From Pontibacter russatus (GTDB lineage: Bacteria; Bacteroidota; Bacteroidia; Cytophagales; Hymenobacteraceae), in contig NZ_CP047984.1 in NCBI RefSeq assembly GCF_009931655.1, forward strand, positions 4,357,001 to 4,421,000: a stretch of DNA of 64,000 nt, read 5' to 3'. Shown piece after piece: positions 1 to 8,848 of this stretch (the first letter of the stretch is position 1; the number at the start of each line of letters is the position of its first letter). The position numbers and the translations under genes were made by a program. A model generated the notes under the pieces. It was not told the origin of the DNA and made no database searches. It saw only the letters and a program-made list of their open reading frames with translations.

Positions 1-15
1 ACTTCTAACCTGAAA

Positions 16-1191
16 ATGAAACGCTTCTATATGCGATTGCAAAAATTAAGCTGCCTGCTGTTTATAGCGCTGTTGCTCGGCTGTTCCGGGACGGCCGATG
101 CACAATATGAACTGAAAGATGCCTATCCCGGCGTGGAGATCAACGACCCGGTGGAGGCCGTTTCGGTGAACGCCGGGCAGGGCCGCCTGTATGTGGTGGA
201 TCAGGAGGGAAAGATCTTCTGGCTCCCGGAGGATAACGCAGCCAATGCAAAGCCCATGCTGTTTCTCGACATCTCTGACCGGGTGGCGGCAGGCGGCGAG
301 ATGGGCCTGCTGGGCCTCGCCTTTCACCCCGACTTCCAGAAGAACGGCTATTTCTATGTCAACTACACCACCGACGACCCACTGCAGACCCGAATCTCCC
401 GGTTCAAAGCTCCGACAGATGGCAAGGGGCAGGCGGACCCTAAGAGCGAAACGATCCTGCTCACCTACGACCAGCCTTACCGCAACCACAATGGGGGCAA
501 GGTGGTTTTTGGCCCTGATGGCTATTTATATATCGCCGTGGGCGACGGCGGCAGTGGCGGCGACCCGCAGAACAACGGCCAGGACCGGACAACGCTGCTG
601 GGCAAAATCCTCCGCATCGACTTGAACACCGCATCCGGCAACCGCAAATACGGCATCCCGCCCGACAACCCTTACGCCAGCAACACCAAAGGCTTCCGCG
701 AGGAGATATACGCCTACGGCCTCCGCAACCCCTGGAGAATCTCGTTTGACGAGGAGACGGGCCGCCTGTGGGCCGCCGATGTGGGGCAGAACAAGATTGA
801 GGAGGTAGACATCATCGTGAGCGGCGGCAACTACGGCTGGCGCATCATGGAGGCCTCCGACTGCTTCAAACCCTCCGCCAACTGCGACACAACGGGCCTG
901 ATTCTGCCCGTACACGAGTACACCCACGACGACGGCGTCTCCATCACCGGCGGCTTTGTGTACCGGGGCAAGGCCATACCCGAACTGCAGGGCAAGTATA
1001 TATATGCCGATTATGCCAGTGGCAAGGTGTGGGCGCTCAGCGTAAACGAGGATGGCAAAAAGACCGCCAATACGCTGCTGCTCACCACCGGCTTCCCCGT
1101 CTCCGCCTTCGGCGAAGACAGGAACCAGGAGTTGCTCCTGCTGAACTACGGCGAGGGCAAACTGCTGCGCTTGCACCGAAAAGCGAATTAG
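16..1191 (+). CDS. PQQ-dependent sugar dehydrogenase, lipoprotein
   Basis: Member of the soluble aldose sugar dehydrogenase (Asd/YliI, GSDH) family, which oxidises sugars to lactones with pyrroloquinoline quinone in the periplasm. The N-terminus is a lipoprotein signal with lipobox LLGC (Cys23), so the protein is probably membrane-anchored. The body is a single beta-propeller; family motifs are visible as GEMGLLGLAFHPDF near residue 95, RNHNGGK near 156 (His158 would be the catalytic base), GDGGSGGDPQNNGQD near 176 and AADVGQNKIEEVD near 254. The 391 residues fit the family. A second ATG five codons downstream is an alternative start. A hairpin follows the stop. Actual sugar substrate cannot be read from sequence. 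Confidence 0.9.
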   Translation: MKRFYMRLQKLSCLLFIALLLGCSGTADAQYELKDAYPGVEINDPVEAVSVNAGQGRLYVVDQEGKIFWLPEDNAANAKPMLFLDISDRVAAGGEMGLLGLAFHPDFQKNGYFYVNYTTDDPLQTRISRFKAPTDGKGQADPKSETILLTYDQPYRNHNGGKVVFGPDGYLYIAVGDGGSGGDPQNNGQDRTTLLGKILRIDLNTASGNRKYGIPPDNPYASNTKGFREEIYAYGLRNPWRISFDEETGRLWAADVGQNKIEEVDIIVSGGNYGWRIMEASDCFKPSANCDTTGLILPVHEYTHDDGVSITGGFVYRGKAIPELQGKYIYADYASGKVWALSVNEDGKKTANTLLLTTGFPVSAFGEDRNQELLLLNYGEGKLLRLHRKAN

Positions 1192-1718
1192 ATCCAGGCC
1201 AAGTCGCGTGCCGGCAACCATGCGGTGCGGAGTCTGGCATCGCGCATTAGAATACAGGCGGCTTCTGTGAGAGCAGGAGCCGCCTGCGCGTTTATGAAAC
1301 CAGGTTGCTATATATAACCGATTGTTATTTGATGCTTTAGCTCCCATTCAGCCTTCGTGACGTCAGCTTCAGGAAAAGCGTAGTGCTGTTTCGAATTTCT
1401 TGATCAGGAACTTTGTCTTGAGCGAATCTCCTAATCCCCGTGCATGCTTATATATGGGGATTCTCTGAAGTTGGCGGCACTGGGAATGGGTTATGCTTCA
1501 ACATTGAAAGCAAATCGACCTGTGATTTAAAAATTAGTGAAGCCCCGCTTAAAGAAGGTGCAGCGATGCCATGTTCAGCGATGTCCAACGTAAGCATAGA
1601 GAAGAACCGCTATGCAGACAAGCATATTCTGGCAATGTATAGGTAAATACTGGCTACGGGCACTTGCCAAACAACACTGGTGCGCCATTTGCTTTCCTTC
1701 AGGTTTTAAGCGAAAAAG
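1192..1718. other. Intergenic region, no convincing gene
   Basis: This 527-bp gap opens with a terminator-like hairpin (1255-1286) and is otherwise less GC-rich than the flanking genes. It contains an open frame of 68 codons at 1440-1646 with no recognisable domain, no signal peptide and an unusual composition, so I do not call it a gene. TATATA occurs at about 1309 and 1449. No RNA gene is recognised. Confidence 0.5.
1255..1286 (+). terminator. Hairpin after the sugar dehydrogenase gene
   Basis: A perfect 9-bp GC-rich stem (CAGGCGGCT paired with AGCCGCCTG) with a 14-nt loop lies 64 bp past the stop codon. The following T-run is short, so this is a plausible but not ideal intrinsic terminator. 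Confidence 0.5.
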
Positions 1719-2309
1719 ATGAGGAGATTAGCATTTATATATAGCCTGTTACTGGGCCTCGCCCTGGTGAGCGGGTGCAAGCAGGCCAGCGACCTGAAAG
1801 CCTTTACCGAAGCCACATACAGCCTGCAGGAAATGCACCACCTCGAGCTGAACGGCGTGGATGTGATGCAGAAGCGCAGCCCCTACGACTTCACCACCAG
1901 CGAGGGCGACAGCCTGCTGGCCTCCATCTCAAACAACACCCTGCAAGCCAGCACCACCCTGCTGTTGCAGGTGCAGATGCCCGAGCCGGAAGCAGACCGG
2001 CAGATGACGATCACGGAGATGAAGTGGCAACTGCTGGTAGACGGCGAGGAGACGCTGCAGGGCGTGGTGCAGGACACGATCAATTTGCGCGTGGGGCTGA
2101 ACGAGCTCCCCATCCAAACGTCCGTGCTGATGTCGGAGCCGGAAGGCATGCGCAACTACGAGGGGCTCTCCAAGCTCATGACGCTCATCTCCCGGAAAAA
2201 AGACCTGCGCCAGCGGCTCACCATCCAGATAAAGCCCACGGTGCAGACGCCGCTGGGGGAGGTGGAATTGCCTGAGTACATCACCGTGGCAGAGCCCGCA
2301 AACAGTTAG
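1719..2309 (+). CDS. LEA14-like lipoprotein (paralogue of 3620-4210)
   Basis: A 196-residue predicted lipoprotein: hydrophobic signal followed by lipobox VSGC (Cys20). The remaining sequence alternates short beta-strand-like stretches and resembles the LEA type 2/LEA14-like fold (an even-spaced domain with a TLLLQVQMP strand, an EMKWQLLVDG strand and an LPIQTSV strand), a weak fold-level match. It is clearly paralogous to the gene at 3620: both are exactly 196 residues and share the pattern LKAF/VEAF, LELNGV/VELNGV, KWQLLVD and QIKPT at equal positions. The secreted metalloprotease gene lies between them. Function unknown; likely an envelope protein of the periplasmic face. Confidence 0.75.
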   Translation: MRRLAFIYSLLLGLALVSGCKQASDLKAFTEATYSLQEMHHLELNGVDVMQKRSPYDFTTSEGDSLLASISNNTLQASTTLLLQVQMPEPEADRQMTITEMKWQLLVDGEETLQGVVQDTINLRVGLNELPIQTSVLMSEPEGMRNYEGLSKLMTLISRKKDLRQRLTIQIKPTVQTPLGEVELPEYITVAEPANS

Positions 2310-2438
2310 GATAGCAGCCGCATCCCTTTTTCTGGCAACATATTTGCAACTAAGCAACTTGCCGCTAACAACTGGTGTACTACTGGTTGCCGCGCCGTCG
2401 TTTGAGCTTTACCGGACATACAAAAACCTCTTCTGAAC

Positions 2439-3341
2439 ATGTTGTACCTGAAAAAACTAACCTTCCTGCTTTTGCTGGCCTTCGCACCTTTGCTGGGCCA
2501 GGTTGCCACCGCAGCCGCGCCTGCACCCGACGGGCCGGGAGCCACGGCGACGGCGGTGGGGGCCCGCGACATTGTGCAGGAAATCATCAACGTGATCGGA
2601 CTGAAGCCGCGCTTTGAGCTGCAGCCCGCCGACATCGAAAACGCCGCCGCCGTAGTGTACGGCGGCAAGCGCTACATCCTGTACAACGAACGCTTCCTGG
2701 CCGCCATCAACAACGCCGTACACACCGACTGGGGCGGCGTGAGCATTCTGGCGCACGAGATCGGGCATCACCTGAACGGCCACACGCTGAGCCGCAGCGG
2801 CAGCAACCCGGAGGATGAGCTGGAGGCGGACGAGTTCTCGGGCTTTGTGCTCCGCAAGATGGGCGCCAGCAAGGCAGAGGCCCAGGCGGCCATCGAGCTG
2901 CTCTCGGAGGAGGAGACTTCCCGGACGCACCCCGGCAAGCGTTATCGCCTGGCCGCCATCAGCAGGGGATGGCAAACCGCCAACGAACAGCTGCTGGCCA
3001 GCGCAAACGCGCCCCAGCCCGACAACCGCGGCATCGTAACCGAATCGCGCCCCGCCCGGCAGCGCCCGGCCGCCACAGCGCAGCGCGTAGCCCTGGACAG
3101 CCGCAGCGTGCTGACGCGGGTAAACTTCAACGAGGCTCCCGAACAGCAGTTTTACCTGACCACCCGCTACAACCTGGTGCGGATGACAGCGAACGGCGTG
3201 CAGGTGATCGGCAGGCTGGCGAAAACGAACAACCCGGACTATCCCTTCTATTTCGAGAGCGAGTACCTGGACACGGTGTTTGTGACCGCCGAAGGCTACC
3301 TCGTGAACGAACGGGGGCAGGAGGTAGGCTACCTGTCCTGA
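2439..3341 (+). CDS. Secreted zinc metalloprotease, M48-like
   Basis: Signal peptide (residues 1 to about 26) followed by a domain with the zinc motif HEIGHH at 106-111 and a downstream ELEADEFSGF motif near 128, the arrangement of M48-type metallopeptidases where the second acidic motif supplies the third zinc ligand. About 300 residues; the C-terminal third is a separate, less conserved region rich in Arg/Pro/Ala near 200 and then beta-rich. It has no multi-spanning membrane region, unlike HtpX, so it should be soluble in the periplasm. It lies between two LEA-like lipoprotein genes and upstream of an M28 peptidase, all on the same strand. Substrate unknown. Confidence 0.8.
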   Translation: MLYLKKLTFLLLLAFAPLLGQVATAAAPAPDGPGATATAVGARDIVQEIINVIGLKPRFELQPADIENAAAVVYGGKRYILYNERFLAAINNAVHTDWGGVSILAHEIGHHLNGHTLSRSGSNPEDELEADEFSGFVLRKMGASKAEAQAAIELLSEEETSRTHPGKRYRLAAISRGWQTANEQLLASANAPQPDNRGIVTESRPARQRPAATAQRVALDSRSVLTRVNFNEAPEQQFYLTTRYNLVRMTANGVQVIGRLAKTNNPDYPFYFESEYLDTVFVTAEGYLVNERGQEVGYLS

Positions 3342-3367
3342 ACATAAAGCCATTATAACTTAAATAC

Positions 3368-3403
3368 CCGGAAGCCATGTCCGTTACAGGATGTGGCTTC
3401 TGG
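3368..3403 (+). terminator. Hairpin after the M48-like gene
   Basis: Stem CCGGAAGCCA pairs with TGGCTTCTGG with one G-T wobble, 26 bp after the stop codon. There is no T-run after it, so it is only a moderate terminator candidate. Confidence 0.4.
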
Positions 3404-3619
3404 CTATATGCCCATCTTTTGATATATTGCCCGCTTATTCTGTCGGGCTCTTGTGTCTGGCTTTTGGGAGATAATAAAATAGCTAGAGTATGTAAGTACT
3501 CGGACAGAACTAATTTGTATTATCTATAAGATCACCCTATATAAGGCACCTGAAAGTCAGCAATATATAGCATGATAAGTCTTGTGTCTTGATACTTGTG
3601 TCCTTTTACTTAAAACGAT

Positions 3620-4210
3620 ATGATCAGAAAGATTGGAAATTATACGCTGGTGCTGGCCCTGCTGCTGCTCAGCTTTGCGTGTAAGAAGACGAGTGATGTA
3701 GAGGCTTTCAAGGAGGCCGATTATAAGCTGCAAAGCGTGGACAAGGTGGAACTGAACGGGGTGAATCTCCTGAAAATCAAGACGGCGCAGGACATGTCGT
3801 TCAGCGATGTGGCGAAGCTGTTCTCGGCTTTCTCCGATAATAACCTCAGCGCTGTCTCCACCATCGGCCTTGATGTGGCCCTGGGCGAGGGGCAGGAGGA
3901 ACGCACCATGACGGTGAGCCAGCTGAAGTGGCAGCTTTTGGTAGACGACCAGCAGGCGGTGAGCGGCATAGTGGACGAGCCGGTGGAGTTGAAGAACGGC
4001 CTGAACGTTATCACCGTCCGTTCGCCCCTGAAACTGACAGAGGTGAACGGCCGCCCCGACATGAGCACGCTGCTGCAACTGGCCACGCTCCTGAACCAGG
4101 ACAGCGCCTCAACCAAGCCGGACATCAAGCTGCAGATAAAGCCCACCATTCTCACCTCCGTCGGCCCGCTCGAGATACCCTCCTTCATCACCGTCACAGA
4201 CAACAAATAG
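3620..4210 (+). CDS. LEA14-like lipoprotein (paralogue of 1719-2309)
   Basis: A 196-residue predicted lipoprotein with lipobox SFAC (Cys21), followed by a charged linker (KKTSD) and an LEA14-like beta-sandwich-type region. Motifs shared with the protein at 1719 include VELNGV, SQLKWQLLVDD and LQIKPT. A tandem paralogue pair of identical length suggests a gene duplication with the metalloprotease trapped between. It is followed after 47 bp by the M28 peptidase gene, perhaps in one transcript. No catalytic motif is visible; a binding or envelope-stabilising role is only a guess. Confidence 0.75.
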   Translation: MIRKIGNYTLVLALLLLSFACKKTSDVEAFKEADYKLQSVDKVELNGVNLLKIKTAQDMSFSDVAKLFSAFSDNNLSAVSTIGLDVALGEGQEERTMTVSQLKWQLLVDDQQAVSGIVDEPVELKNGLNVITVRSPLKLTEVNGRPDMSTLLQLATLLNQDSASTKPDIKLQIKPTILTSVGPLEIPSFITVTDNK

Positions 4211-4257
4211 CCGACGGCATAGCTGTCTTTTGAGTGTTATATATAAAGTCGTGCCCC

Positions 4258-5172
4258 ATGAAGAAGATACTCACTTTGTGTTTACTGCTGGCCCTGCCCC
4301 TTTTGGGGATGGCCCAGCGCCCCACGCTGGACAGGGAGCAACTGCTGAAAGACGTGGAAGTGCTGTCGGCCGACGCGATGCAGGGGCGGCAGAGCGGGAG
4401 CGAGGGCAGTAAAAAAGCGCAGGCCTATCTCCTGAAGCGCTTCCGGCAGGTTGGGCTGAAACCATTTGGGGAAAGTTACAAACAGCATTTCCGCATTGAG
4501 TCGAAGCGGCTGACGGTGGAGCAGGCAACGAACCTGGTAGGCTATATACCCGGCAGCTCCGAAAAGGCCATTGTAGTGACGGCGCACTACGACCACGTGG
4601 GGCAGCGCGACGGACAGATATATAACGGCGCCGACGACAATGCCTCCGGCGTGAGTGCCCTGCTGGCCGCCGCGGCCTATTTTGCGCAGCACAAGCCAAC
4701 GCACACGCTCATTTTTGCGGCCCTCGACGGCGAGGAACTGGGGCTGCAGGGGGCAAAAGCCTTCCTCGAAAACCCGCCCGTGCCGCTGCAGCACATCCTG
4801 CTGAACGTGAACATGGACATGCTCAGCATCAACGACAAAGGCGAGCTATATGCCAGCGGCGCCCACCACAACCCACAACTAAAGCCCTACCTCGGGCAGG
4901 TAAAACCCTTGCCCCACGCCAAACTGGTGCTCGGCCACGACCTTCCGGAGCAGGGCCACGACGACTGGACAGCCCAGTCAGACCATTACCCGTTCCACAG
5001 GCGCGGTATCCCCTATATCTACTTCGGGGTGGAGGACCATCCGCACTACCACCAGCCCACCGACGATTACGCCCAGGTGAACAAGACCTTTTACCCCGAT
5101 GCGGCGGCGCTGGTGCTGGACTTTATCCAGCGCATGGACGCAAACGCAGCGGTATTGGAAATGAAGGAGTAG
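4258..5172 (+). CDS. Secreted M28-family zinc aminopeptidase
   Basis: M28 (aminopeptidase Y/S-like) metallopeptidase with two zinc ions, exported to the periplasm. I start at the ATG at 4258, which gives a clean signal peptide ending LLGMAQ at residue 20; an upstream GTG (4234) would add eight residues in front of it. The metal-binding set is complete: HYDH at 110-113, GADDNASG near 125, DGEELG at 158-163, NMD near 191 and a C-terminal DHYPF near 244. The 304 residues equal a single catalytic domain without PA or C-terminal extras. It probably trims peptides in the envelope. Confidence 0.88.
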   Translation: MKKILTLCLLLALPLLGMAQRPTLDREQLLKDVEVLSADAMQGRQSGSEGSKKAQAYLLKRFRQVGLKPFGESYKQHFRIESKRLTVEQATNLVGYIPGSSEKAIVVTAHYDHVGQRDGQIYNGADDNASGVSALLAAAAYFAQHKPTHTLIFAALDGEELGLQGAKAFLENPPVPLQHILLNVNMDMLSINDKGELYASGAHHNPQLKPYLGQVKPLPHAKLVLGHDLPEQGHDDWTAQSDHYPFHRRGIPYIYFGVEDHPHYHQPTDDYAQVNKTFYPDAAALVLDFIQRMDANAAVLEMKE

Positions 5173-5228
5173 GGAGAAAAGTATCGTCACACATATAGTC
5201 CAGATTATCAGGTATAATAAATAAAGGA

Positions 5229-5729
5229 ATGATTCAGTTGAACGACCCTAAATGGAAAGAACTCAAAGGCGGATATAATACACCTTATGACGCTTCCATT
5301 GCATTAAAGAAACTGGAAGAGACGGACTACTCTCATGAAGTTGATAATATATTTAAAGAGCTTTGGGAAGAATTGCACCATCAGGGTGATGTCGGCTTAG
5401 CTTCCTATTTCGCTGTTCCGCACCTGATAAGGATAGCTAAAGTAAAGAAAAGAGTCAATTCAAGTTTACTTGGGCTGATAGCTGTAATCGAAATTCAAAG
5501 GCACAAGAAAAATCCTCAAATACCTAAAGAATACGAAGAAGCTTACCTGAATTCTCTGAATGAGATATCGGAACTGGTAGAAACTACAAAAAACAGGAAA
5601 TGGGACTTGGAGTTCACGGCAGCTGCTTTATCTGCAATTGCGGCATCAAAAGGACAAATAAAAGTAGCTGAAGCTGTATTGAACTTTGATGATGAAGACA
5701 TTCTGGACGAATTTCTTGAAAGCTACTAA
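5229..5729 (+). CDS. AT-rich hypothetical protein, HEAT-like, immunity-protein-like
   Basis: A 166-residue soluble, mostly alpha-helical protein with no signal peptide or membrane segment. Its codon use is far more AT-rich than its neighbours (many AAA, GAA, ATA and TTA codons), suggesting recent transfer. The section ELWEELHHQGDVGLASYFAV is reminiscent of short HEAT-like proteins found beside toxins as immunity proteins, but this is from memory and weak. No toxin gene is adjacent. A strong hairpin (5795-5822) follows the gene, consistent with a self-contained cassette. Confidence 0.6.
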   Translation: MIQLNDPKWKELKGGYNTPYDASIALKKLEETDYSHEVDNIFKELWEELHHQGDVGLASYFAVPHLIRIAKVKKRVNSSLLGLIAVIEIQRHKKNPQIPKEYEEAYLNSLNEISELVETTKNRKWDLEFTAAALSAIAASKGQIKVAEAVLNFDDEDILDEFLESY

Positions 5730-6063
5730 GGATTTATCAGCCAACAAGATATAAGAATCAGCTACGCCTCGCTCAACTTTTATACAAGCTAATGCAGCAG
5801 CTATACTTCCATATAGCTGCTGTTTCGTTATATGACAGGTATAGTACCTCTGGATTTGCAGCTAAACATTAGCCTATTCAGATATAAAGATGAAATAATC
5901 GTTTTTTCTCCATCTTTATACTCGTTCAGACGTAGACAGGGAAAATCCACAGTTTGTCCTGCATGAGCGCAGGCCGCGCGAAACATCCGGCGCTATATAT
6001 GGCAGACTTCGAAGGGACAAACCATATCCGGGATTTAACGCGAAATTCAAACCTGCCAGCCCT
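5730..6063. other. Intergenic region with one terminator
   Basis: A 334-bp AT-rich gap between the orphan gene and the beta-barrel gene. Apart from the hairpin at 5795-5822 I see no gene, RNA or repeat; the open frame on the minus strand (5926-6141) overlaps the next gene's signal peptide and has no domain. Confidence 0.5.
5795..5826 (+). terminator. Strong hairpin after the AT-rich orphan gene
   Basis: A perfect 11-bp stem (CAGCAGCTATA with TATAGCTGCTG) around a 6-nt loop, followed directly by TTTCGTT. It lies 66 bp after the stop codon. Confidence 0.6.
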
Positions 6064-6834
6064 ATGAACAGGAAATTTTACCCTTCTCTCCTGATTCTTT
6101 GCCTGATTCTCCTTAACCTCGGCTCCGCTGCCGCGCAACAATTGTTCGGCGGGAAGAACAGCACCAGCAAAACAACCGAGAGCGGCATCGTGGTAATAGT
6201 GGGCGCGGGCGTATCGGCCGCGAAGAGCAGCATCTGCGGCAGCCCCAGCTGCAGCGACTTCGGACCGAGCGTGAGCGTGGGGGCGCTTTATAAAGTGACT
6301 TCCCGCATCGGCCTCAGCGGGCAGATAGAGTACGCCCGCTTAAGCGCGACGGAAGAGAGTGCGAAACGGCCGCTCGACATTTCATTCCAGTCAGAAGTGA
6401 TTGGCGTAACCGGAACAGCGGTCCTTAACCTGTTGGACAGCTACGCCGGCGGCTTCGGCTATCGTTCGCTGCGCAAGCGCTTCATAGTGCCCTATGTGCG
6501 GGTGGGCGCAGGCTTCGTTTACTACACACCAACTTCGTATCCGGGCCAGGGAGAGCTGCACGATTCCCAGACCACCTACTACCCGGCACGAAATTATCCC
6601 GGCATTGCCCTCGTTATTCCAATGGGAGCCGGGCTCCGGTTCAGGCTGAACGACGAATTCAGCATCGCCACCGAGGTAACGTACCACCTCACCTCCACCG
6701 ACTATCTGGACAACATTGGTCCGGAGCTGCATCCTGCGGCCACCAAAGACCATTATGGCATTGCGGCTGTCAAGCTCCTGTACACGCCTCCCATCGAGAA
6801 CAAAATCTTTTCCCGCAAGTACTCCCGCAAATAG
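6064..6834 (+). CDS. Outer-membrane beta-barrel protein
   Basis: A 256-residue exported protein with a Sec signal peptide ending GSAAAQQ near residue 25. The mature part alternates glycine-rich and aromatic-ended strands (for example SGLSGQIEYARLSA-like, YVRVGAGFVYY, FSIATEVTYHLTS, HYGIAAVKLLY), the pattern of the small PorT/OmpA-like outer-membrane barrels common in Bacteroidota. Two cysteines about six residues apart (ICGSPSC) may form a disulfide. No ligand or partner can be inferred. Confidence 0.7.
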   Translation: MNRKFYPSLLILCLILLNLGSAAAQQLFGGKNSTSKTTESGIVVIVGAGVSAAKSSICGSPSCSDFGPSVSVGALYKVTSRIGLSGQIEYARLSATEESAKRPLDISFQSEVIGVTGTAVLNLLDSYAGGFGYRSLRKRFIVPYVRVGAGFVYYTPTSYPGQGELHDSQTTYYPARNYPGIALVIPMGAGLRFRLNDEFSIATEVTYHLTSTDYLDNIGPELHPAATKDHYGIAAVKLLYTPPIENKIFSRKYSRK

Positions 6835-6926
6835 CCTTAGACGGCGCGGTACCGTAGAGGAAAGGGCGGATGAGTTGCCGCTGTGGGCACAGCTGTGTCC
6901 GTACATCAACAAACAAACCTAACACA

Positions 6927-7946
6927 ATGAAAACAGACGATAAAAAGAAGCTGTGGTGGCTGGCGGCGGGCGCGGGTGCCCTGATGGCCGCCCGCACGGT
7001 GAGCAGGAAAATGACGGCCTACAATTTCAGCAACAAGACGGTGCTGATAACGGGCGGCTCCCGAGGGCTTGGCCTGGTGATGGCCCGGCAGCTGGCCGCC
7101 GAAGGGGCCCGGCTCGTGCTCTGCTCCCGCGAAGAAAACGAACTGGAGAACGCCCGCATGGAACTGGCCGGAAACGGGGCGGAGGTGCTGGTGCAGAAAT
7201 GCGACGTGACGGTGCAGCAGGAGGTGAACGATATGATCGCGAACGTGCAGAACGAGTTCTCCCCGATTGATGTGCTCATCAACAACGCAGGCCTCATCCA
7301 TGCCGGACCAGTAACAGAAATGACTGTGCAGGAGTTCGACGAAGCCATCAAAACGCATTATTGGGGGCCGATATACACCATTCTGGCGGTGCTGCCGGCT
7401 ATGAAGGCGCGCGGGGAAGGTATGATTCTGAACGTGGCCTCCATTGGGGGCAGGATAAGCGTGCCGCACCTGGTGCCGTACAGTGCGAGTAAGTTCGCGC
7501 TGGTGGGGCTGTCGGAGGGGTTGCGGGCCGAGCTGAAGAAATTTAACATACAGGTGACCACCGCCACGCCGGGTCTGATACAGACCGGCAGCACCGGCCA
7601 CGCCATCGTAAAGGGGCAGCACAAAAAAGAGTACGCGCTGTTCAAGCTCATGGACTCCAGCCCACTGACCTCCATGAGTGCGGAGGCCACCGCCAGAAAG
7701 ATCCTGAACGCCCTGCGCCATGGCGATGCGGAGGTGACGACCACCCTTCCGGCTAAATTTGGCGCTTTGCTGCACGGCATATCCCCGGAGGTGGTGACGG
7801 ACATATTCGGTTTCGTGAACAGGCTGCTGCCCGGCGAAGGCGGCATCGGGAAGAACAGGGCCAAAGGCTTCGAAAGCGAGACAGCACTGTCAGAATCGGT
7901 GCTGACAGAGCGGACGCAGCAGGCGGCAAAGCGCAACAACGAATAA
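6927..7946 (+). CDS. SDR family oxidoreductase, membrane-tethered
   Basis: Classical short-chain dehydrogenase/reductase: cofactor motif TGGSRGLG near residue 40, NNAG near 118, Ser near 170 and the catalytic YSASK near 183. I choose the ATG at 6927, because the upstream 19 codons carry no conserved sequence; the chosen start gives a charged end (MKTDDKKK) followed by a short hydrophobic stretch (WWLAAGAGALMAA) that may tether the enzyme to the inner membrane. The C-terminus (about residues 265-339) extends past the core and is charged. The substrate is unknown. Confidence 0.85.
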   Translation: MKTDDKKKLWWLAAGAGALMAARTVSRKMTAYNFSNKTVLITGGSRGLGLVMARQLAAEGARLVLCSREENELENARMELAGNGAEVLVQKCDVTVQQEVNDMIANVQNEFSPIDVLINNAGLIHAGPVTEMTVQEFDEAIKTHYWGPIYTILAVLPAMKARGEGMILNVASIGGRISVPHLVPYSASKFALVGLSEGLRAELKKFNIQVTTATPGLIQTGSTGHAIVKGQHKKEYALFKLMDSSPLTSMSAEATARKILNALRHGDAEVTTTLPAKFGALLHGISPEVVTDIFGFVNRLLPGEGGIGKNRAKGFESETALSESVLTERTQQAAKRNNE

Positions 7947-8004
7947 AGTTTTTGAGGGATATATAACAGCCGGCGGCACACCTTGCCTCTGGCCCGGGAG
8001 AGTT

Positions 8005-8520
8005 ATGGAAATTAAAAAGAAAGAATGCGCCTACGACGGCTATTTTAAAATAAATAAGCTGACCGTTTCGCAGAACGGGCAGACCTTCACCCGCGAGCAG
8101 TTCGACCGTGGCAAGGCAGTGGCCGCACTGGTGTTCGATACCCAAAAGCAGGAGTATGTTCTCACCAGGCAATTCAGGGTTGGGGCGGAGTTTGCGCTGG
8201 TAGAGGTGGTGGCGGGCATGGTGGACGAGGGCGAGGCACCGGAGGAAAGTATCCGGCGGGAGATTGAGGAAGAGATCGGCTACCGCGTGGACCGGCTGCA
8301 GCACCTGTGCGGTTTCTACTCCTCACCGGGCGGTAGCACCGAAAAAGTGGAGCTGTATTATGCGGAGGTGTCGGAGCAGCACGCGGAAGGCGGCGGCAAC
8401 GCCCACGAGCACGAGCAGATAGAAATCCTGCGGCTCACGGCGCCCGAGCTGGCCGCACTGGAGACCCCTGATGCCAAAACCATCATCGCGCAGCAGTGGG
8501 TAAAGCTGCAGCGGAGATAG
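8005..8520 (+). CDS. Nudix hydrolase, NudK-like (GDP-sugar/ADP-ribose pyrophosphatase)
   Basis: A 171-residue Nudix hydrolase. The Nudix box reads G-x5-E-x7-REIEEEIG and begins at Gly71 (GMVDEG, then REIEEEIGYR). The N-terminal FDRGKAVAALVF and VLTRQFRVG segments match the NudK/ADP-ribose pyrophosphatase branch that cleaves GDP-mannose or ADP-ribose. It starts 58 bp after the SDR gene on the same strand. Which nucleotide sugar it prefers is not decidable here. Confidence 0.87.
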   Translation: MEIKKKECAYDGYFKINKLTVSQNGQTFTREQFDRGKAVAALVFDTQKQEYVLTRQFRVGAEFALVEVVAGMVDEGEAPEESIRREIEEEIGYRVDRLQHLCGFYSSPGGSTEKVELYYAEVSEQHAEGGGNAHEHEQIEILRLTAPELAALETPDAKTIIAQQWVKLQRR

Positions 8521-8848
8521 TCCGGCATATAGAAGCCCGATATAAATCTGCTGGTGTGTAAGCCTTACTTTTTTCTCTTTTGGAAATAATCCATATACTC
8601 CAAGGAGACTAATTAAACTGCTTTGCTTTTGCGCAACACCATTTATGCTTTCATTTCGGGAGCATAGATGGTGTTGCATCTGGCGGACTGGTGAACTATC
8701 AGCTCCACTAATTTGCGGCAACCATATTGATTGCCAGTTGAATGACATGAAAAGTTCATATCAGGTTGAAGGCTCCTGATAGCCATCCGGCATAATGCTT
8801 CGTATATATAGGTATAGGTAAAACTATCCTGCAAATACTTAAAAGGCG
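8521..8848. other. Intergenic region with a long inverted repeat
   Basis: A 328-bp gap. Its one clear structure is the 17-bp near-perfect inverted repeat at 8633-8677. Short open frames on the minus strand here overlap the start of the next gene and show no domain. TATATA occurs near 8806. Confidence 0.5.
8633..8677. repeat. Inverted repeat, 17-bp arms
   Basis: Arms GCAACACCAT-t-TATGCT and AGCATA-g-ATGGTGTTGC pair over 16 of 17 positions around an 11-nt loop. It is 112 bp past the Nudix stop codon and has no T-run, so it is either an RNA hairpin or a small mobile-element remnant. Confidence 0.6.

Noticed and set aside
526..1347. 273-codon minus-strand frame overlapping the sugar dehydrogenase
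   Set aside because: It is a shadow of the propeller gene and has no signal peptide or domain.
1440..1646. 68-codon open frame in the first large spacer
   Set aside because: No domain, no homologue recognised and no promoter or terminator around it; probably chance.
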